From an uncultured Collinsella sp. (lineage in GTDB: Bacteria > Actinomycetota > Coriobacteriia > Coriobacteriales > Coriobacteriaceae), in the NCBI GenBank assembly GCA_902494085.1, contig CABURU010000002.1:62001-126000 (forward strand): 64,000 bases of DNA. Reading direction: 5' to 3'. The notes below the pieces were generated by a model. The model was not told the DNA's origin. It was given only the letters and a program-made list of their open reading frames with translations, and ran no database searches. Below, piece after piece: positions 1 through 8,780 of the stretch. The stretch's first letter is position 1. Every line of letters starts with the position of its first letter. Made by a program: the position numbers and the translations under genes.

Positions 1-176
1 ACGCCGAGCAGGTTCGCCACGTACCCCCACGCCGTCATGAGGAAGCCTTCCGCAAGGCCCACCAGGGGAAACGCGGCAAGCGCATGGGTTGATCCGAAAT
101 CGGTCCAGGCCGATTTCGGGACGGGGATGCGCGAGAACGTTCCGAACGCCGCGCCGATTGCCTCTGCTATCTTCAC
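1..176 (-). CDS. cobS: Adenosylcobinamide-GDP ribazoletransferase CobS, 5' part only
   Basis: CobS is the membrane enzyme that joins adenosylcobinamide-GDP to alpha-ribazole in the last stage of cobalamin assembly. Only the first 58 or so codons are in the window; the rest lies beyond the left edge. The N-terminus carries the family's opening motif (FGTFSRIPVPKSAWTD) followed by a hydrophobic stretch that begins the first membrane helix. The start is a GTG that overlaps the cobU stop as GTGA, which points to translational coupling. It is the last visible gene of the cbi/cob operon. The identification rests on a short but characteristic segment. Confidence 0.8.
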   Translation of the reverse strand, partial: MKIAEAIGAAFGTFSRIPVPKSAWTDFGSTHALAAFPLVGLAEGFLMTAWGYVANLLG

Positions 177-721
177 CTTGTAGGTCCTTCGCCTTTCATC
201 CACACGGGAATCCCGCATACCACTTCGACTGCACGGTCGGCCAGCGCCACCACACCCGCGTTCACGCGCGCGAGCGCGCGCCTCCATGCCTCGGTCCCCT
301 CATCGTAGCGCATCCCATCGGCGAACACGTCGACGGTGACCACCACCGTATACGCAGCGGCCTGAGCGAGCCGTTCGATGCCTCCGAGCACCTCGCGCGC
401 CGCAGCGTCGGGGTCACGTGGGGACAAGCCGCCTTCCGCGAAGAGCTCGTTCGCAACCAGGTTGCCCACGTCCTCCAAAAGAAGCGTGCAGCCGCACGGA
501 AGCCCGGACGCTGCGGCGCCCACGTCACGCGTGCGCTCGAGGGTGGAAAACCCTTTGCCCTCGCGCAGCGCCCGATGGCGCGCGATGCGACGGTCGCCCT
601 CTTCCCCGAAGGGCTCCATCGTTGCCAGGTACACGCGGGGGCCGTCGTGCCCGAGGCACAGGGACTCGGCGTAGGCGCTCTTGCCGCTCGCGGCGGCGCC
701 GATGACGAGCGTCACCGTCAT
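173..721 (-). CDS. cobU: Bifunctional adenosylcobinamide kinase / guanylyltransferase CobU
   Basis: CobU phosphorylates adenosylcobinamide and transfers GMP to it, activating the lower-ligand attachment site. The 182-residue protein has the family length. A P-loop (GAAASGKS) lies at about residues 7-14, and the RHRALRE segment near residue 45 matches the region that carries the guanylylated histidine. The reading frame extends far upstream, but the ATG at 721 overlaps the cobT stop as ATGA and begins the protein exactly at the conserved MTVTLVIGAAASGKS sequence. It sits between cobT and cobS in the same operon. Confidence 0.9.
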   Translation of the reverse strand: MTVTLVIGAAASGKSAYAESLCLGHDGPRVYLATMEPFGEEGDRRIARHRALREGKGFSTLERTRDVGAAASGLPCGCTLLLEDVGNLVANELFAEGGLSPRDPDAAAREVLGGIERLAQAAAYTVVVTVDVFADGMRYDEGTEAWRRALARVNAGVVALADRAVEVVCGIPVWMKGEGPTR

Positions 722-1860
722 TTCCCGGCCTCGAAATGCTCGTAAGCAGCCATGCCAGTCGCCGTGAACGTCTTCCCATCCCGGTACACGCGCAGCGCCG
801 AATCCAGAAGGGGCAGATACGCCATGGCACCCGCGCCCTCGCCCAAGTGCATGCCTGCGTCGAGGGGTGCCTTTATGCCGAGCTCGCGAAGGAGCTCCTG
901 GCTTGCGGGTTCGCTTGATGCGTGGGTGCCCACGAGGTAGCCCAAGGCGTTGGGGCAAAGGCGCACCGCGCACAGGGCCGCCGTGCAGGATATGACCCCG
1001 TCGAGGAGCGCCGGCACCTTCGAGGCCGCGGCCCCCAGGTAGAAGCCGCACATCGCCGCGATGTCGAAGCCGCCCACCTTCGAGAGCACGTCGATCGGGT
1101 CGGCGGGATCGGGCGAGTTCGCATCGATAGCGCGCTCGACCACGTCGCGCTTGCGCGCGAGCGAGGCGTCCGAGAGCCCCGCGCCGCGCCCGACGAGGCT
1201 CCGCGCGTCCGCCCGGATGAGCACTGCGGCCACCGCCGCCGAGGTGGTCGTGTTGCCGATGCCCATCTCGCCCGCAGCGAGAAGGCGCACGCCGGCGCGG
1301 GCAAGCCCGCACGCGACGGCGATTCCGACCTCGATCGCGCGCACGGCCCCATCGCGAGACATGGCGGAGCCGTGCGCGATGTTGCCGCTCCCCCGCCGCA
1401 CGTTCGCGCGCACCATGCGCGCGTCTTCTATGCCCCGGGCCATACCCACGTCGACGGGCACGACCTCGGCACCCGCGAACGCCGCCATGCGGCAGGCGCT
1501 CGTGGCCCCCTCGCACATGTTGCGCGCGACGGCTCGCGTCACGTCTTGCCCGCTTTGTGACACGCCTTCGGCAACAACCCCGTTGTCGGAGAAGAATACC
1601 GCGAGCGCACGGGGAAACTCGGCCACCTCGGCGCTCCCCTGAGCTGCGGCGATACACGCGACGGCGTCTTCAAAGTCGCCCAATCCCCCCAAGGGGTGCG
1701 CGATGGAGTCCCACGCGGCGTACGCGGCGGCGCGGGCGCACTCGTCTGCGGGCGCGATCCGGGAGAGCGCGGCTTCGAGCACGGCGCCCGGCGCCAACGA
1801 GAACGCGCGCTCAACTTCCTCGCGGATGCAGGCAAGCGCGGTTTCGGTTGCTTCAGCCAT
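718..1860 (-). CDS. cobT: Nicotinate-nucleotide-dimethylbenzimidazole phosphoribosyltransferase CobT
   Basis: CobT makes alpha-ribazole phosphate from the lower-ligand base and nicotinate mononucleotide. The 380-residue protein carries the family signature GEMGIGNTTT near residue 200. A glutamate in LGEGAGAM near residue 338 fits the catalytic C-terminal Glu of the family. The N-terminal ~60 residues are helical and less conserved. It overlaps cbiA upstream by 8 bases and cobU downstream by 4 bases, so it is inside one translationally coupled operon. Confidence 0.92.
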   Translation of the reverse strand: MAEATETALACIREEVERAFSLAPGAVLEAALSRIAPADECARAAAYAAWDSIAHPLGGLGDFEDAVACIAAAQGSAEVAEFPRALAVFFSDNGVVAEGVSQSGQDVTRAVARNMCEGATSACRMAAFAGAEVVPVDVGMARGIEDARMVRANVRRGSGNIAHGSAMSRDGAVRAIEVGIAVACGLARAGVRLLAAGEMGIGNTTTSAAVAAVLIRADARSLVGRGAGLSDASLARKRDVVERAIDANSPDPADPIDVLSKVGGFDIAAMCGFYLGAAASKVPALLDGVISCTAALCAVRLCPNALGYLVGTHASSEPASQELLRELGIKAPLDAGMHLGEGAGAMAYLPLLDSALRVYRDGKTFTATGMAAYEHFEAGK

Positions 1861-3235
1861 GCCGTCTCCTCTCTACGAACGACGCTGCGGCAGACGCGAA
1901 CGCGCGCGCAACGTCGGGGTTCGCAGGATAGTACACATGCGGGAAGCCCGCAACCAGGGACGGGGTGGTCGTCATGCACGGCCAGCCTTTGTCGCGCCGG
2001 GGCTTCTGCGCCCAGAAGTCGCCGCCCGGGCAGGTGGACTGCCAGTAGTGGAACTCGTGCGCGCGGATGCGTGTGCCGCGCGGCCCGTAGAGCCCGTCGC
2101 GTTGGGAAGTGAGCTCCACGTACCCGAAATGGGACAGCCTTCCCCCGTTCTCGCTTGCGCCCTCAAGAGCGCCCGCAACAGGCCAGCGCCGCCCCTCGCT
2201 ATCGGCGATTTCGCGCTGCAGATACAGAAACCCACCGCATTCGGCGACCGTCGGCATGCCGGATTCCACCGCGCGCCGCACCGCCTCGCGCATCGGTGCG
2301 TTCTCGGAGAGCTGCCGTACATGGAGCTCCGGGTAGCCGCCCCCCAGATAGAGGGCGCTTGTCCCCCGGGGCAACTCGCTATCACACAGGGGGCTGAAAA
2401 AGGCCAGCTCGCAACCCAGGTCCTCGAGCGCGCGCAGGTTCTCCTCGTAGTAGAACGAGAACGCCTCGTCACGCGCGACGGCGACGATGGGCCGCGCTCC
2501 CGCGATCGGCTCCAACCGGTAAGGTTCCTCGCGGATATCGGGTGCCGTCGCCGCTATTTCGAGCAAGCGGTCAATGTCGACGCTCTTTTCCACCAGCTCG
2601 GCCATCTTGTCGATGCGCGCGGAGAGCTGCTCGACCTCGTCGGCGGTCACAAGCCCCAGATGCCGGCTTTCGAGCGAGAACGCCTCGTCGGCGGGAATAT
2701 TACCCAAAACCGCGACGCCCGTGTGCTTCTCGATCGCAGGCGCCGCGTAGGCGCAGGCAGCGGCGCTCGTCTTGTTCAGCACGACGCCGCGCACGTTCGC
2801 ACAAGGCAGGAACTCGGCGATGCCGCGAATTACGGCGGCGAGCGATAAAGACGCCCCGCGCCCGTTCACCACTAAAACGACCGGCGTTTCCGTGTCGCGC
2901 GCAACCTGGTAGCTGCTCGCGTCGGCCACGCCGGGCGCCATGCCGTCGTAGAAGCCCATGACCCCCTCGAGCACCGCGACATCCGCGCCCGCGGCGCCGC
3001 GTGCGAGCAGGGCGCGCAGCGTCCGGGCGTCGGTGAAGAAGCCGTCTAAGTTGCCCGAGCGCGCGCCCACGACGCGGCGATGAAAGAGCGGGTCAATGTA
3101 GTCGGGGCCGCATTTGAAGGCCGCGCATGCGAGGCCGCGGCGCGCAAGCGCGCGCAGGAGCGCGCACGTAACGACCGTCTTGCCGCTCCCGCTCGAGGGC
3201 GCAGCGACCATGAAACGCGGGATGGTCGTGCTCAC
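1853..3235 (-). CDS. cbiA: Cobyrinate a,c-diamide synthase CbiA
   Basis: CbiA amidates the a and c side chains of (cobalt-)cobyrinate using ATP and glutamine. A P-loop (APSSGSGKT) lies near residues 11-19, with the family's KCGPDYIDPLFH motif just after it. The C-terminal half is a class I glutamine amidotransferase with the nucleophile region TVAECGGFLYLQ. I chose the GTG at 3235, which overlaps the cbiET stop as GTGA, over an in-frame ATG upstream that would extend into cbiET with non-family residues. This gives 460 residues, normal for CbiA. Confidence 0.92.
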   Translation of the reverse strand: MSTTIPRFMVAAPSSGSGKTVVTCALLRALARRGLACAAFKCGPDYIDPLFHRRVVGARSGNLDGFFTDARTLRALLARGAAGADVAVLEGVMGFYDGMAPGVADASSYQVARDTETPVVLVVNGRGASLSLAAVIRGIAEFLPCANVRGVVLNKTSAAACAYAAPAIEKHTGVAVLGNIPADEAFSLESRHLGLVTADEVEQLSARIDKMAELVEKSVDIDRLLEIAATAPDIREEPYRLEPIAGARPIVAVARDEAFSFYYEENLRALEDLGCELAFFSPLCDSELPRGTSALYLGGGYPELHVRQLSENAPMREAVRRAVESGMPTVAECGGFLYLQREIADSEGRRWPVAGALEGASENGGRLSHFGYVELTSQRDGLYGPRGTRIRAHEFHYWQSTCPGGDFWAQKPRRDKGWPCMTTTPSLVAGFPHVYYPANPDVARAFASAAASFVERRRHG

Positions 3236-4479
3236 CGGGCGCCGCCTTCCCCACCCGCACCACGCGCGCTGACGAGGAACACGGGGTTTTGCGCCTTCAT
3301 AAGATGGTGCGAGCCTACAGCCTCGGGGCGGGCGGCCGACACCTGGCACGCCTCGAACCCCTTAAAGCGCGAACCCGAGAGAAGCGCGCACGCCTCGGTG
3401 AGCGTCTCAACGGTGACGCATGGCACGCACAGGCGAACCTGCGAGTTCTTCTCGAGCGCCGCCTCCACGATGGAGGGAAGCTCGCCCGCGCTCCCGCCGA
3501 CGAACACGGCGTCGGGGACGGGCAGTTTCGCGAGCGCTTCGGGGGCGACACCGGGGACAGCATGCACGTTGCCGCACCCGAATGCATCCGCGTTCTCTCG
3601 GATGAGCCGCACGCCGGCCGCGTTGCGCTCGACCGCCCATACCGACCCCGCTCGCGCGACGAGCGCCGCCTCGATCGACACGCTCCCCGTGCCGGCGCCG
3701 ACGTCCCACACGGTGTCGGTTGCGGTAAGGCGCAGCTTTGCGAGCGCGACGGCGCGCACCTCCAGCTTGGTCATGGGAACGTCGCCGCGGATGAAGAGCT
3801 CGTCGGGAATGCCCGAGGAAGCGTACGGCCAGCGGGAGCTCGCGGCGCCGCCTGCGAACTCGATAAGCATCACGTTCAAGTCGTCGAACGTCTGACCTGC
3901 AATTTCACTTGCGGTCGCGCAGGTGATGCGCTCGTCGGGGTACGACAGGCGCTCGGCCACCGTCACGCGCGCGTCCCCGAAGCCCGCCTGCACAAGCTCG
4001 CCCGAAAGCCGCGAGGGGTCTTCCCCGCCCGACGTGACGAGAAAGAGCTCACCTGCGCGCTCGGCCTCGGCCACGATGTCGCACGCCACGCCGTGAGCGC
4101 TCGCGAAGCGCCAATCCTGCCATGGACGCGCGAGGCGCGCGGCGAGATACGACGCTGAGCTTATGCCGGGAATGATGCGCACGTCCACCTGCGCGCCGCC
4201 GGAGAGCGCCTCCACCAGGCGGCGCGCGCCGCTGAACAGCCCCACATCGCCCGTCATCACGACCACGGCGCGCTGCCACGACGCCGCATCGGTGAGCGCG
4301 GCGACGATGTCCGCCGTCTTCACGAGCTCGCATCTCACCACGTCGGGCGGCACGTCGATGCCGACAAGCGCGCGATGAGCGCCGATGACCACGTCGGCGA
4401 TGTCGATCGCGTCGAGCGCCGCGCGCGAGAGCAAGTCGGGGTTTCCGGGACCCGCCCCGATGATCGTTACCTTTCGCAT
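3232..4479 (-). CDS. cbiET: Cobalt-precorrin-6B C5,15-methyltransferase / decarboxylase CbiET fusion
   Basis: This is a fusion of CbiE (tetrapyrrole methylase fold, residues ~1-200, opening with IIGAGPGNPDLL) and CbiT (class I SAM methyltransferase, residues ~210-410, with the SAM loop WDVGAGTGSVSIE). Together they methylate C5 and C15 and remove the acetate carboxyl at C12. The junction carries the typical CbiT entry motif FIRGDVPMTK. It overlaps cbiH by 13 bases and cbiA by 4 bases. The length of 415 residues is usual for CobL/CbiET fusions. Confidence 0.92.
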   Translation of the reverse strand: MRKVTIIGAGPGNPDLLSRAALDAIDIADVVIGAHRALVGIDVPPDVVRCELVKTADIVAALTDAASWQRAVVVMTGDVGLFSGARRLVEALSGGAQVDVRIIPGISSASYLAARLARPWQDWRFASAHGVACDIVAEAERAGELFLVTSGGEDPSRLSGELVQAGFGDARVTVAERLSYPDERITCATASEIAGQTFDDLNVMLIEFAGGAASSRWPYASSGIPDELFIRGDVPMTKLEVRAVALAKLRLTATDTVWDVGAGTGSVSIEAALVARAGSVWAVERNAAGVRLIRENADAFGCGNVHAVPGVAPEALAKLPVPDAVFVGGSAGELPSIVEAALEKNSQVRLCVPCVTVETLTEACALLSGSRFKGFEACQVSAARPEAVGSHHLMKAQNPVFLVSARGAGGEGGAR

Positions 4480-5213
4480 GGAATCTCCCGATACCCGCGC
4501 GGCGTGACCATACGGCCGCCTACGCGCTTCGTGCCCGCGTTGCCGACGAACACGGTGGTGAACATGTCAGCATCGAGCTCCCCCAGCTCGGAGAGCCTGC
4601 ACATGCCCGACTGCTGCCCCTCGCGCCCGATGTTGCGTACCCAGCCGCAGAGCGTGTCGGGGGCCTTCCATTCGAGCATAATCTTCGCCGCGCGCGAGAG
4701 CCTGTCGGCGCGCTTTCTGCTGCGTGGGTTGTACAAACAGATGCAGAAGTCGGCTCTCGCCACGGCGGCGAGTCTGCGCTCGATGACCTCCCACGGCGTG
4801 AGCAAGTCGGAGAGCGACACGACCGCGAAGTCGTGGGCAAGCGGGGCGCCGAGCACCGCCGACCCGCTCTGAGCCGCGGTGGCCCCGGCGATAACTTCCA
4901 CGTCTACATCGGGGTAGTCCTCCGCAAGCTCCAGCACGGGGCTCGCCATGCCGTACACGCCCGCGTCACCGCTGCACACGAGTGCCACGGCTTCTCCGCT
5001 CTGCGCGCGCGAAAGCGCCAGGCGGCACCGTTCGACCTCGTGCATCATCGGCGTCGCGAGATGCGCCGCGTCGGGCACGGCGGCGAGCGCGAGCTCCACG
5101 TATTTCGTGTACCCCACAACGATGTCGGCCGCCTCGAGCGCGCGCCGAGCCGCAATCGTCATGCCGTCGGGGCCGCCCGGGCCGATCCCCACCACGAAGA
5201 GCTTTCCCATCAC
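4467..5213 (-). CDS. cbiH: Cobalt-precorrin-3B C17-methyltransferase CbiH
   Basis: CbiH methylates C17 during the ring contraction of the corrin macrocycle. The 248-residue protein has the tetrapyrrole methylase opening (VVGIGPGGPDGMT), the YTKYVEL segment and the SGDAGVYGMA motif typical of the CobJ/CbiH branch, plus LYNPRSRKR later on. Two adjacent ATG codons are possible starts (5213 or 5210). The first is used here because both lie at the cbiG stop. It is single-domain, without a fused CbiG. Confidence 0.92.
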   Translation of the reverse strand: MMGKLFVVGIGPGGPDGMTIAARRALEAADIVVGYTKYVELALAAVPDAAHLATPMMHEVERCRLALSRAQSGEAVALVCSGDAGVYGMASPVLELAEDYPDVDVEVIAGATAAQSGSAVLGAPLAHDFAVVSLSDLLTPWEVIERRLAAVARADFCICLYNPRSRKRADRLSRAAKIMLEWKAPDTLCGWVRNIGREGQQSGMCRLSELGELDADMFTTVFVGNAGTKRVGGRMVTPRGYREIPCER

Positions 5214-6343
5214 CGCTCCTTAAACGAAAGTTTGATAGTTACCTTGGAAAACGCGACGGTCACGCCGCCGTGAGCGAGCTTCGGGAAGATAAGTTTGCCC
5301 CCGTCCGCGAGCGCCGCACGCTCGCACACGTTGTCGACCCCCACCGTCGCGCGCACGAAATCAGATGGCGAAACGCTGCCTTCGACCTGCGACAACTCCT
5401 CTGCGGAATACGTCGCGAGCGGGATATTCCGCGCGCGGCAGAAGGCGAGCAGACCCTCCTCGTGCGCCTTCACGTCGATCGTCGCCGCCTCGCGCACGGC
5501 CGAAGGCGAGATACCCGCCTGCCCGCACGCGAGAAGAAACGCCTCCTCGATCGCTTCGGCGCACGCACCGCGACGGCACCCTATGCCCGCAACGATGCAG
5601 GGCACGACAAGGCGAAGCGGCTCGGGCGCAGGCGCCTGCGCCCGCACGCCCGCCGGCTTCCACGTCTCACCGGCGGGCACGACCTCGCCCGTTGTCTCCA
5701 AGGCGCGAACGGACGCACCTGCATTCGCGCCAGCGAACGGCGACACGACGATATCGGCCCGAGCGCGGTCGGACGCAATGTCAACCCCCTCAGGCGGCTG
5801 TCCCGAAATCGGCATGTCGGAATAGAGCGCCACGCGCCCGCCCGAAAGCAGCCGCGCCGACACTCGCTTGATGGCCTCGGGATTCGAAACGGCGAGCCCC
5901 GCACAGCGCGCCCACGTATCCACCGCCCACACGCCGCGGACGTCGGTCGCCGTGGTGATGACGGGGATGGCCCCTGCCGCGCGTGCCACAGTTTGCGCAA
6001 GCTCGTTCGCACCGCCCAAATGCCCCGACAAAAGCGGGACGGCAAAGCGCCCCGCCTCGTCGATCGCCACAACCGCGGAATCGGTTGCCTTCGAGGCGAC
6101 ATGCGGCGCGATCGCCCGCACGGCGATGCCCGCCGCGCCCACGAACAGAAGCGCGTCCGACGCTTCCCACGCGAGCGCCGTCCATGCGCGCAGGTCGGCC
6201 TTCCCCTCGCCGAACCCGCGCGAAACGGAAACGTCCCAGCCAGGGTCATCTTCACCTGTCTGTGCGCAATCGGAAAGCGCGCGTGCGGTGCGCTCCGCCA
6301 ACGCATACCCCCTCTCAGTGAACGCTATGCAGGAAACCCTCAT
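5210..6343 (-). CDS. cbiG: Cobalt-precorrin-5A hydrolase CbiG
   Basis: CbiG opens the delta-lactone of cobalt-precorrin-5A, releasing acetaldehyde. The 377-residue protein shows the family layout: an N-terminal domain starting with AFTERGYALAERTA, a central domain with FVGAAGIAVRAIAPHV and PLLSGHLGGANELA, and a C-terminal domain with VAGIGCRRGACAEAI. It starts immediately after the stop of the shortened cbiL frame and overlaps cbiH by 4 bases, so coupling along the operon is preserved despite the cbiL lesion. Confidence 0.92.
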   Translation of the reverse strand: MRVSCIAFTERGYALAERTARALSDCAQTGEDDPGWDVSVSRGFGEGKADLRAWTALAWEASDALLFVGAAGIAVRAIAPHVASKATDSAVVAIDEAGRFAVPLLSGHLGGANELAQTVARAAGAIPVITTATDVRGVWAVDTWARCAGLAVSNPEAIKRVSARLLSGGRVALYSDMPISGQPPEGVDIASDRARADIVVSPFAGANAGASVRALETTGEVVPAGETWKPAGVRAQAPAPEPLRLVVPCIVAGIGCRRGACAEAIEEAFLLACGQAGISPSAVREAATIDVKAHEEGLLAFCRARNIPLATYSAEELSQVEGSVSPSDFVRATVGVDNVCERAALADGGKLIFPKLAHGGVTVAFSKVTIKLSFKER

Positions 6344-6577
6344 CTAGCGCACCACCATCGTCGAGAAGTAGCTGCCCCGATCGGGCACATCGTCGAGCGA
6401 ACGGTACACGCGCTCGCCCGGAAGCCCACAGTCCTCTACGAGCTCGGCACCGTCGAAGGCGCCCTCCTCGCGAAGGATGCGCTTCGTGTCCGCAAGCGAG
6501 CGGCGCGCCTTCATGACCACCTTCGTCCCTGGCCAGCCGATTGCGCGGCCCACCCCATACAGCACGCCTTTACTCAT
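6344..6577 (-). pseudogene. cbiL: Internally deleted cbiL (cobalt-precorrin-2 C20-methyltransferase)
   Basis: This 77-residue frame begins like CbiL (MSKGVLYGVG), but the GPGDPELLT segment that normally follows is missing. It passes directly into the C-terminal part of the family: TKVVMKARRSLADT, then VEDCGLPGERVYRSL and the terminal GSYFSTMVVR. CbiL is normally about 220-240 residues, so roughly 150 central residues, including most of the SAM-binding and active-site region, are absent. The frame is still open and still overlaps cbiD (8 bases) and abuts cbiG, as expected for a clean in-frame deletion. The remnant is very unlikely to be a working methylase. A second full cbiL elsewhere cannot be excluded. 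Confidence 0.8.
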
Positions 6578-7754
6578 ACGTCGCCCCCAATTCCCCGATA
6601 ACTGCTTCGGCGCCCGACGTGCGGAAAAGCTCGCGGCGCTCGGCGTCGAACACGACCGCGGCGATGTCGCATGCGCCCGCCGCGCGGCGGCGCAACCTGT
6701 CCTCGATTGCCGCAGCGAGCGAGGCGCGCGCAGCGTCCCCCACGCCGGCGGCCTCGATTACCTCGAGCGCCGCCGTGGTCGTGACCGACGACATGATCTC
6801 GCGCACGGTCTTCGCGCCCGCGCCGGCCAAGGCCGCGTGGGCGGCCAGAATCTCCGCGCGGCAGTCGGCGGTACGCGAATGGGTGTCCATGATGCCGCCA
6901 GCGACCTTCACCAGCTTGCCGATGTGTCCCACAAGAAGGACATTGGTGAATCCCTCGCGAACGCAGCAATCAATCGCATCGCCCACAAAGTTGGAGATGA
7001 AGACCACCGGCGCACCGTTTAGGTGAAAATGCCCCGAGATGAACTGCCCGCCGTAGTTGCCAGGCGTGAGCACGACTCCGCGCCGCCCCATAGCCGCATG
7101 CTGCCGGATCTCGAGCTCGATGCTGTCGCGCAAGGCAGCGAGACTGCGCGGCTCGACGATGCCCGTCGTACCCAGGATGGAGATGCCGTCCTCTATCCCC
7201 AGGTGCGGGTTAAAGGTCTTTTCGGCAAGGGCAACACCCTCGGGTACCGAAATCGTCACAGCAATATTTCCAGAAAAGCCGTGCGCGGCACACACCTCGC
7301 GCACCGCCGAAGTGATCATCGCGCGCGGCGTCGCGTTGATGGCGGCCGCCCCCACCGGCTGCTCGAGCCCGGGCAACGTCACGCGCCCCACGCCCACGCC
7401 GCCATCGACGGAAACTTCCGATTCGTGCGCGGGCACGTCCTTGCTGCCCGCAGCACCCGTGCCCGACCCCGCATGTTCCACGCGCGCGTACACGAGCACG
7501 CCGTCGGTCACATCGGCATCGTCGCCTGCGTCCTTTCGCACGGCGCACTGGGCACACCCCTCGCCGATGCATGCGTCGACCACGTTCGCCTCGACGGGCA
7601 GCCCGCCGGGGGTGACGATCGACACGAGGCCGACGGGCTTTCGTGACAAAAGCATCTCGCAGGCTGCCTTCGCCGCGAGCGCGGCGCAGCTCCCCGTGGT
7701 GTAGCCGCAGCGCAGGCGGGTCGTCCCGGTATATATGTAATGCTCGAAGGCCAC
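6570..7754 (-). CDS. cbiD: Cobalt-precorrin-5B C1-methyltransferase CbiD
   Basis: CbiD methylates C1 of the corrin ring. The family motif RCGYTTGSCAALAAKAA lies near residue 15, followed by VSIVTPGGLPVEANV. Later conserved blocks are GILGTTGIVEPRS, LTPGNYGG and VLLVGHIGKLVKVAGG. The frame extends upstream inside cbiF, but the GTG at 7754 lies one base from the cbiF stop and gives a 394-residue protein of normal size starting just before the first conserved block. The 3' end overlaps the cbiL remnant by 8 bases. Confidence 0.9.
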   Translation of the reverse strand: MAFEHYIYTGTTRLRCGYTTGSCAALAAKAACEMLLSRKPVGLVSIVTPGGLPVEANVVDACIGEGCAQCAVRKDAGDDADVTDGVLVYARVEHAGSGTGAAGSKDVPAHESEVSVDGGVGVGRVTLPGLEQPVGAAAINATPRAMITSAVREVCAAHGFSGNIAVTISVPEGVALAEKTFNPHLGIEDGISILGTTGIVEPRSLAALRDSIELEIRQHAAMGRRGVVLTPGNYGGQFISGHFHLNGAPVVFISNFVGDAIDCCVREGFTNVLLVGHIGKLVKVAGGIMDTHSRTADCRAEILAAHAALAGAGAKTVREIMSSVTTTAALEVIEAAGVGDAARASLAAAIEDRLRRRAAGACDIAAVVFDAERRELFRTSGAEAVIGELGATYE

Positions 7755-7755
7755 G

Positions 7756-8547
7756 CTAGCTGCTCGCCTTCCGATACCCCGTGGCAAACGAAGGGTCGTA
7801 AAGCTTGCTGCGCTCGTACGACTCCGCTTGCGCGCCGTTGTGCGCAAGCCCGCCGCGAGCTCCGAGCACGCGGCCCACCACCACGAGCGCCGTGCGGTCG
7901 ATGCCCTCTCGCGCGCCCGCATCGGCGAGCGTGCCCACTGTGCATCGCACCACGCGCTCCTCAGGCCAGGTCGCCTTGTACACGAGCGCCGCCGGCTCGT
8001 CGGAGCTGCGGCCCGCGGCCAAAAGCTCGGCGGAAAGCTCGGCGAGCATACCCGAGCTCAGGAAGATGACCATAGTCGAGCCGCTTTCCGCCATGGTGCG
8101 CATGCCCTCGCCCGCGGGCATGGGGGTGCGCCCGGAAAGCCGCGTGATCACGACCGACTGGCTGATTCCCGGCAGCGTGTATTCCTGGCGAAGCGCCGCC
8201 GCGGCACCGCAAAAGCTCGACACGCCGGGCACCACCTCGTAGTCCACGCCGCGCGCGTCGAGTGCGTCCATCTGCTCCTGGATGGCGCCGTACAGGGACG
8301 GGTCGCCTGTGTGCAGGCGCACCACTTCCTCGCCCCGCGCATCCGCCGCGCACATCACGTCGAGCACTTCCTCCAAGGTCATGTGCGCGCTGTCGTAGAC
8401 GACACAGGATTCCTTGCACTCAGCGAGCAGCTCGGGGTTCACAAGGCTTCCCGCCCAAACGACCACGTCGGCCGCGCGCAGAAGGCGCGCCCCGCGCAGC
8501 GTGATAAGGTCGGCGGCGCCCGAGCCTGCGCCAACGATATGAATCAT
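7756..8547 (-). CDS. cbiF: Cobalt-precorrin-4 C11-methyltransferase CbiF
   Basis: CbiF methylates C11 and is the first gene of the minus-strand cobalamin operon. Motifs are IHIVGAGSGAADLIT at the N-terminus, VVWAGSLVNPELL, the methylase loop HTGDPSLYGAI near residue 83, and RLSGRTPMP. The start ATG at 8547 has a purine-rich ribosome binding site (GGGAAGG) and gives 263 residues, the family size. In-frame starts further upstream would add non-family sequence. The 200-base leader upstream shows no cobalamin riboswitch on this strand. Confidence 0.92.
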   Translation of the reverse strand: MIHIVGAGSGAADLITLRGARLLRAADVVVWAGSLVNPELLAECKESCVVYDSAHMTLEEVLDVMCAADARGEEVVRLHTGDPSLYGAIQEQMDALDARGVDYEVVPGVSSFCGAAAALRQEYTLPGISQSVVITRLSGRTPMPAGEGMRTMAESGSTMVIFLSSGMLAELSAELLAAGRSSDEPAALVYKATWPEERVVRCTVGTLADAGAREGIDRTALVVVGRVLGARGGLAHNGAQAESYERSKLYDPSFATGYRKASS

Positions 8548-8614
8548 CCGAGCCTTCCCTTCCCGTTTCTCATCGCAACCGTTTACGCCGCCATTCGCGC
8601 AGCGGGCAAAACAC

Positions 8615-8661
8615 GGCGCATGCGGCGCAATCGGCGCAAATACGCAGGCAGGAGGCGCAAT
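8615..8661. repeat. Short iterated GGCGCA repeats in the cbi leader
   Basis: Three tandem 9-base units beginning GGCGCA (8615, 8624, 8633) are followed by a fourth GGCGCAAT at 8654. They lie between the divergent cbiF start and the plus-strand promoter, so they could bind a regulator of either operon. No regulator is identified, and in such GC-rich sequence chance is possible. Confidence 0.4.
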
Positions 8662-8677
8662 GCCGCCCGCCCTGGCT

Positions 8678-8706
8678 TTGACACGTTCACAAGTGCCCAC
8701 TATCAT
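8678..8706 (+). promoter_or_regulatory. Sigma-70 type promoter of the cbiK-transport operon
   Basis: A perfect -35 box TTGACA (8678-8683) is separated by 17 bases from a -10 box TATCAT (8701-8706). Transcription would begin near 8713, about 70 bases before the cobalamin aptamer, and read into cbiK. Confidence 0.75.
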
Positions 8707-8780
8707 AGTAAAAGATTCGGCAACGAGCATATGACAATCGGATAAAAGGAAATGACCGGCGCGGCGCCGCACATCCCGCG

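Noticed and set aside
722..1657. Arg-rich minus-strand extension upstream of cobU
   Set aside because: It is cobT read in another frame; the cobU ATG at 721 overlaps the cobT stop and begins at the conserved motif.
8655..8690. AAAGCCAGG on the minus strand, possibly the end of a second B12 riboswitch for the cbi operon
   Set aside because: No ACTGT box, no closing stem and no GGTG segment accompany it.
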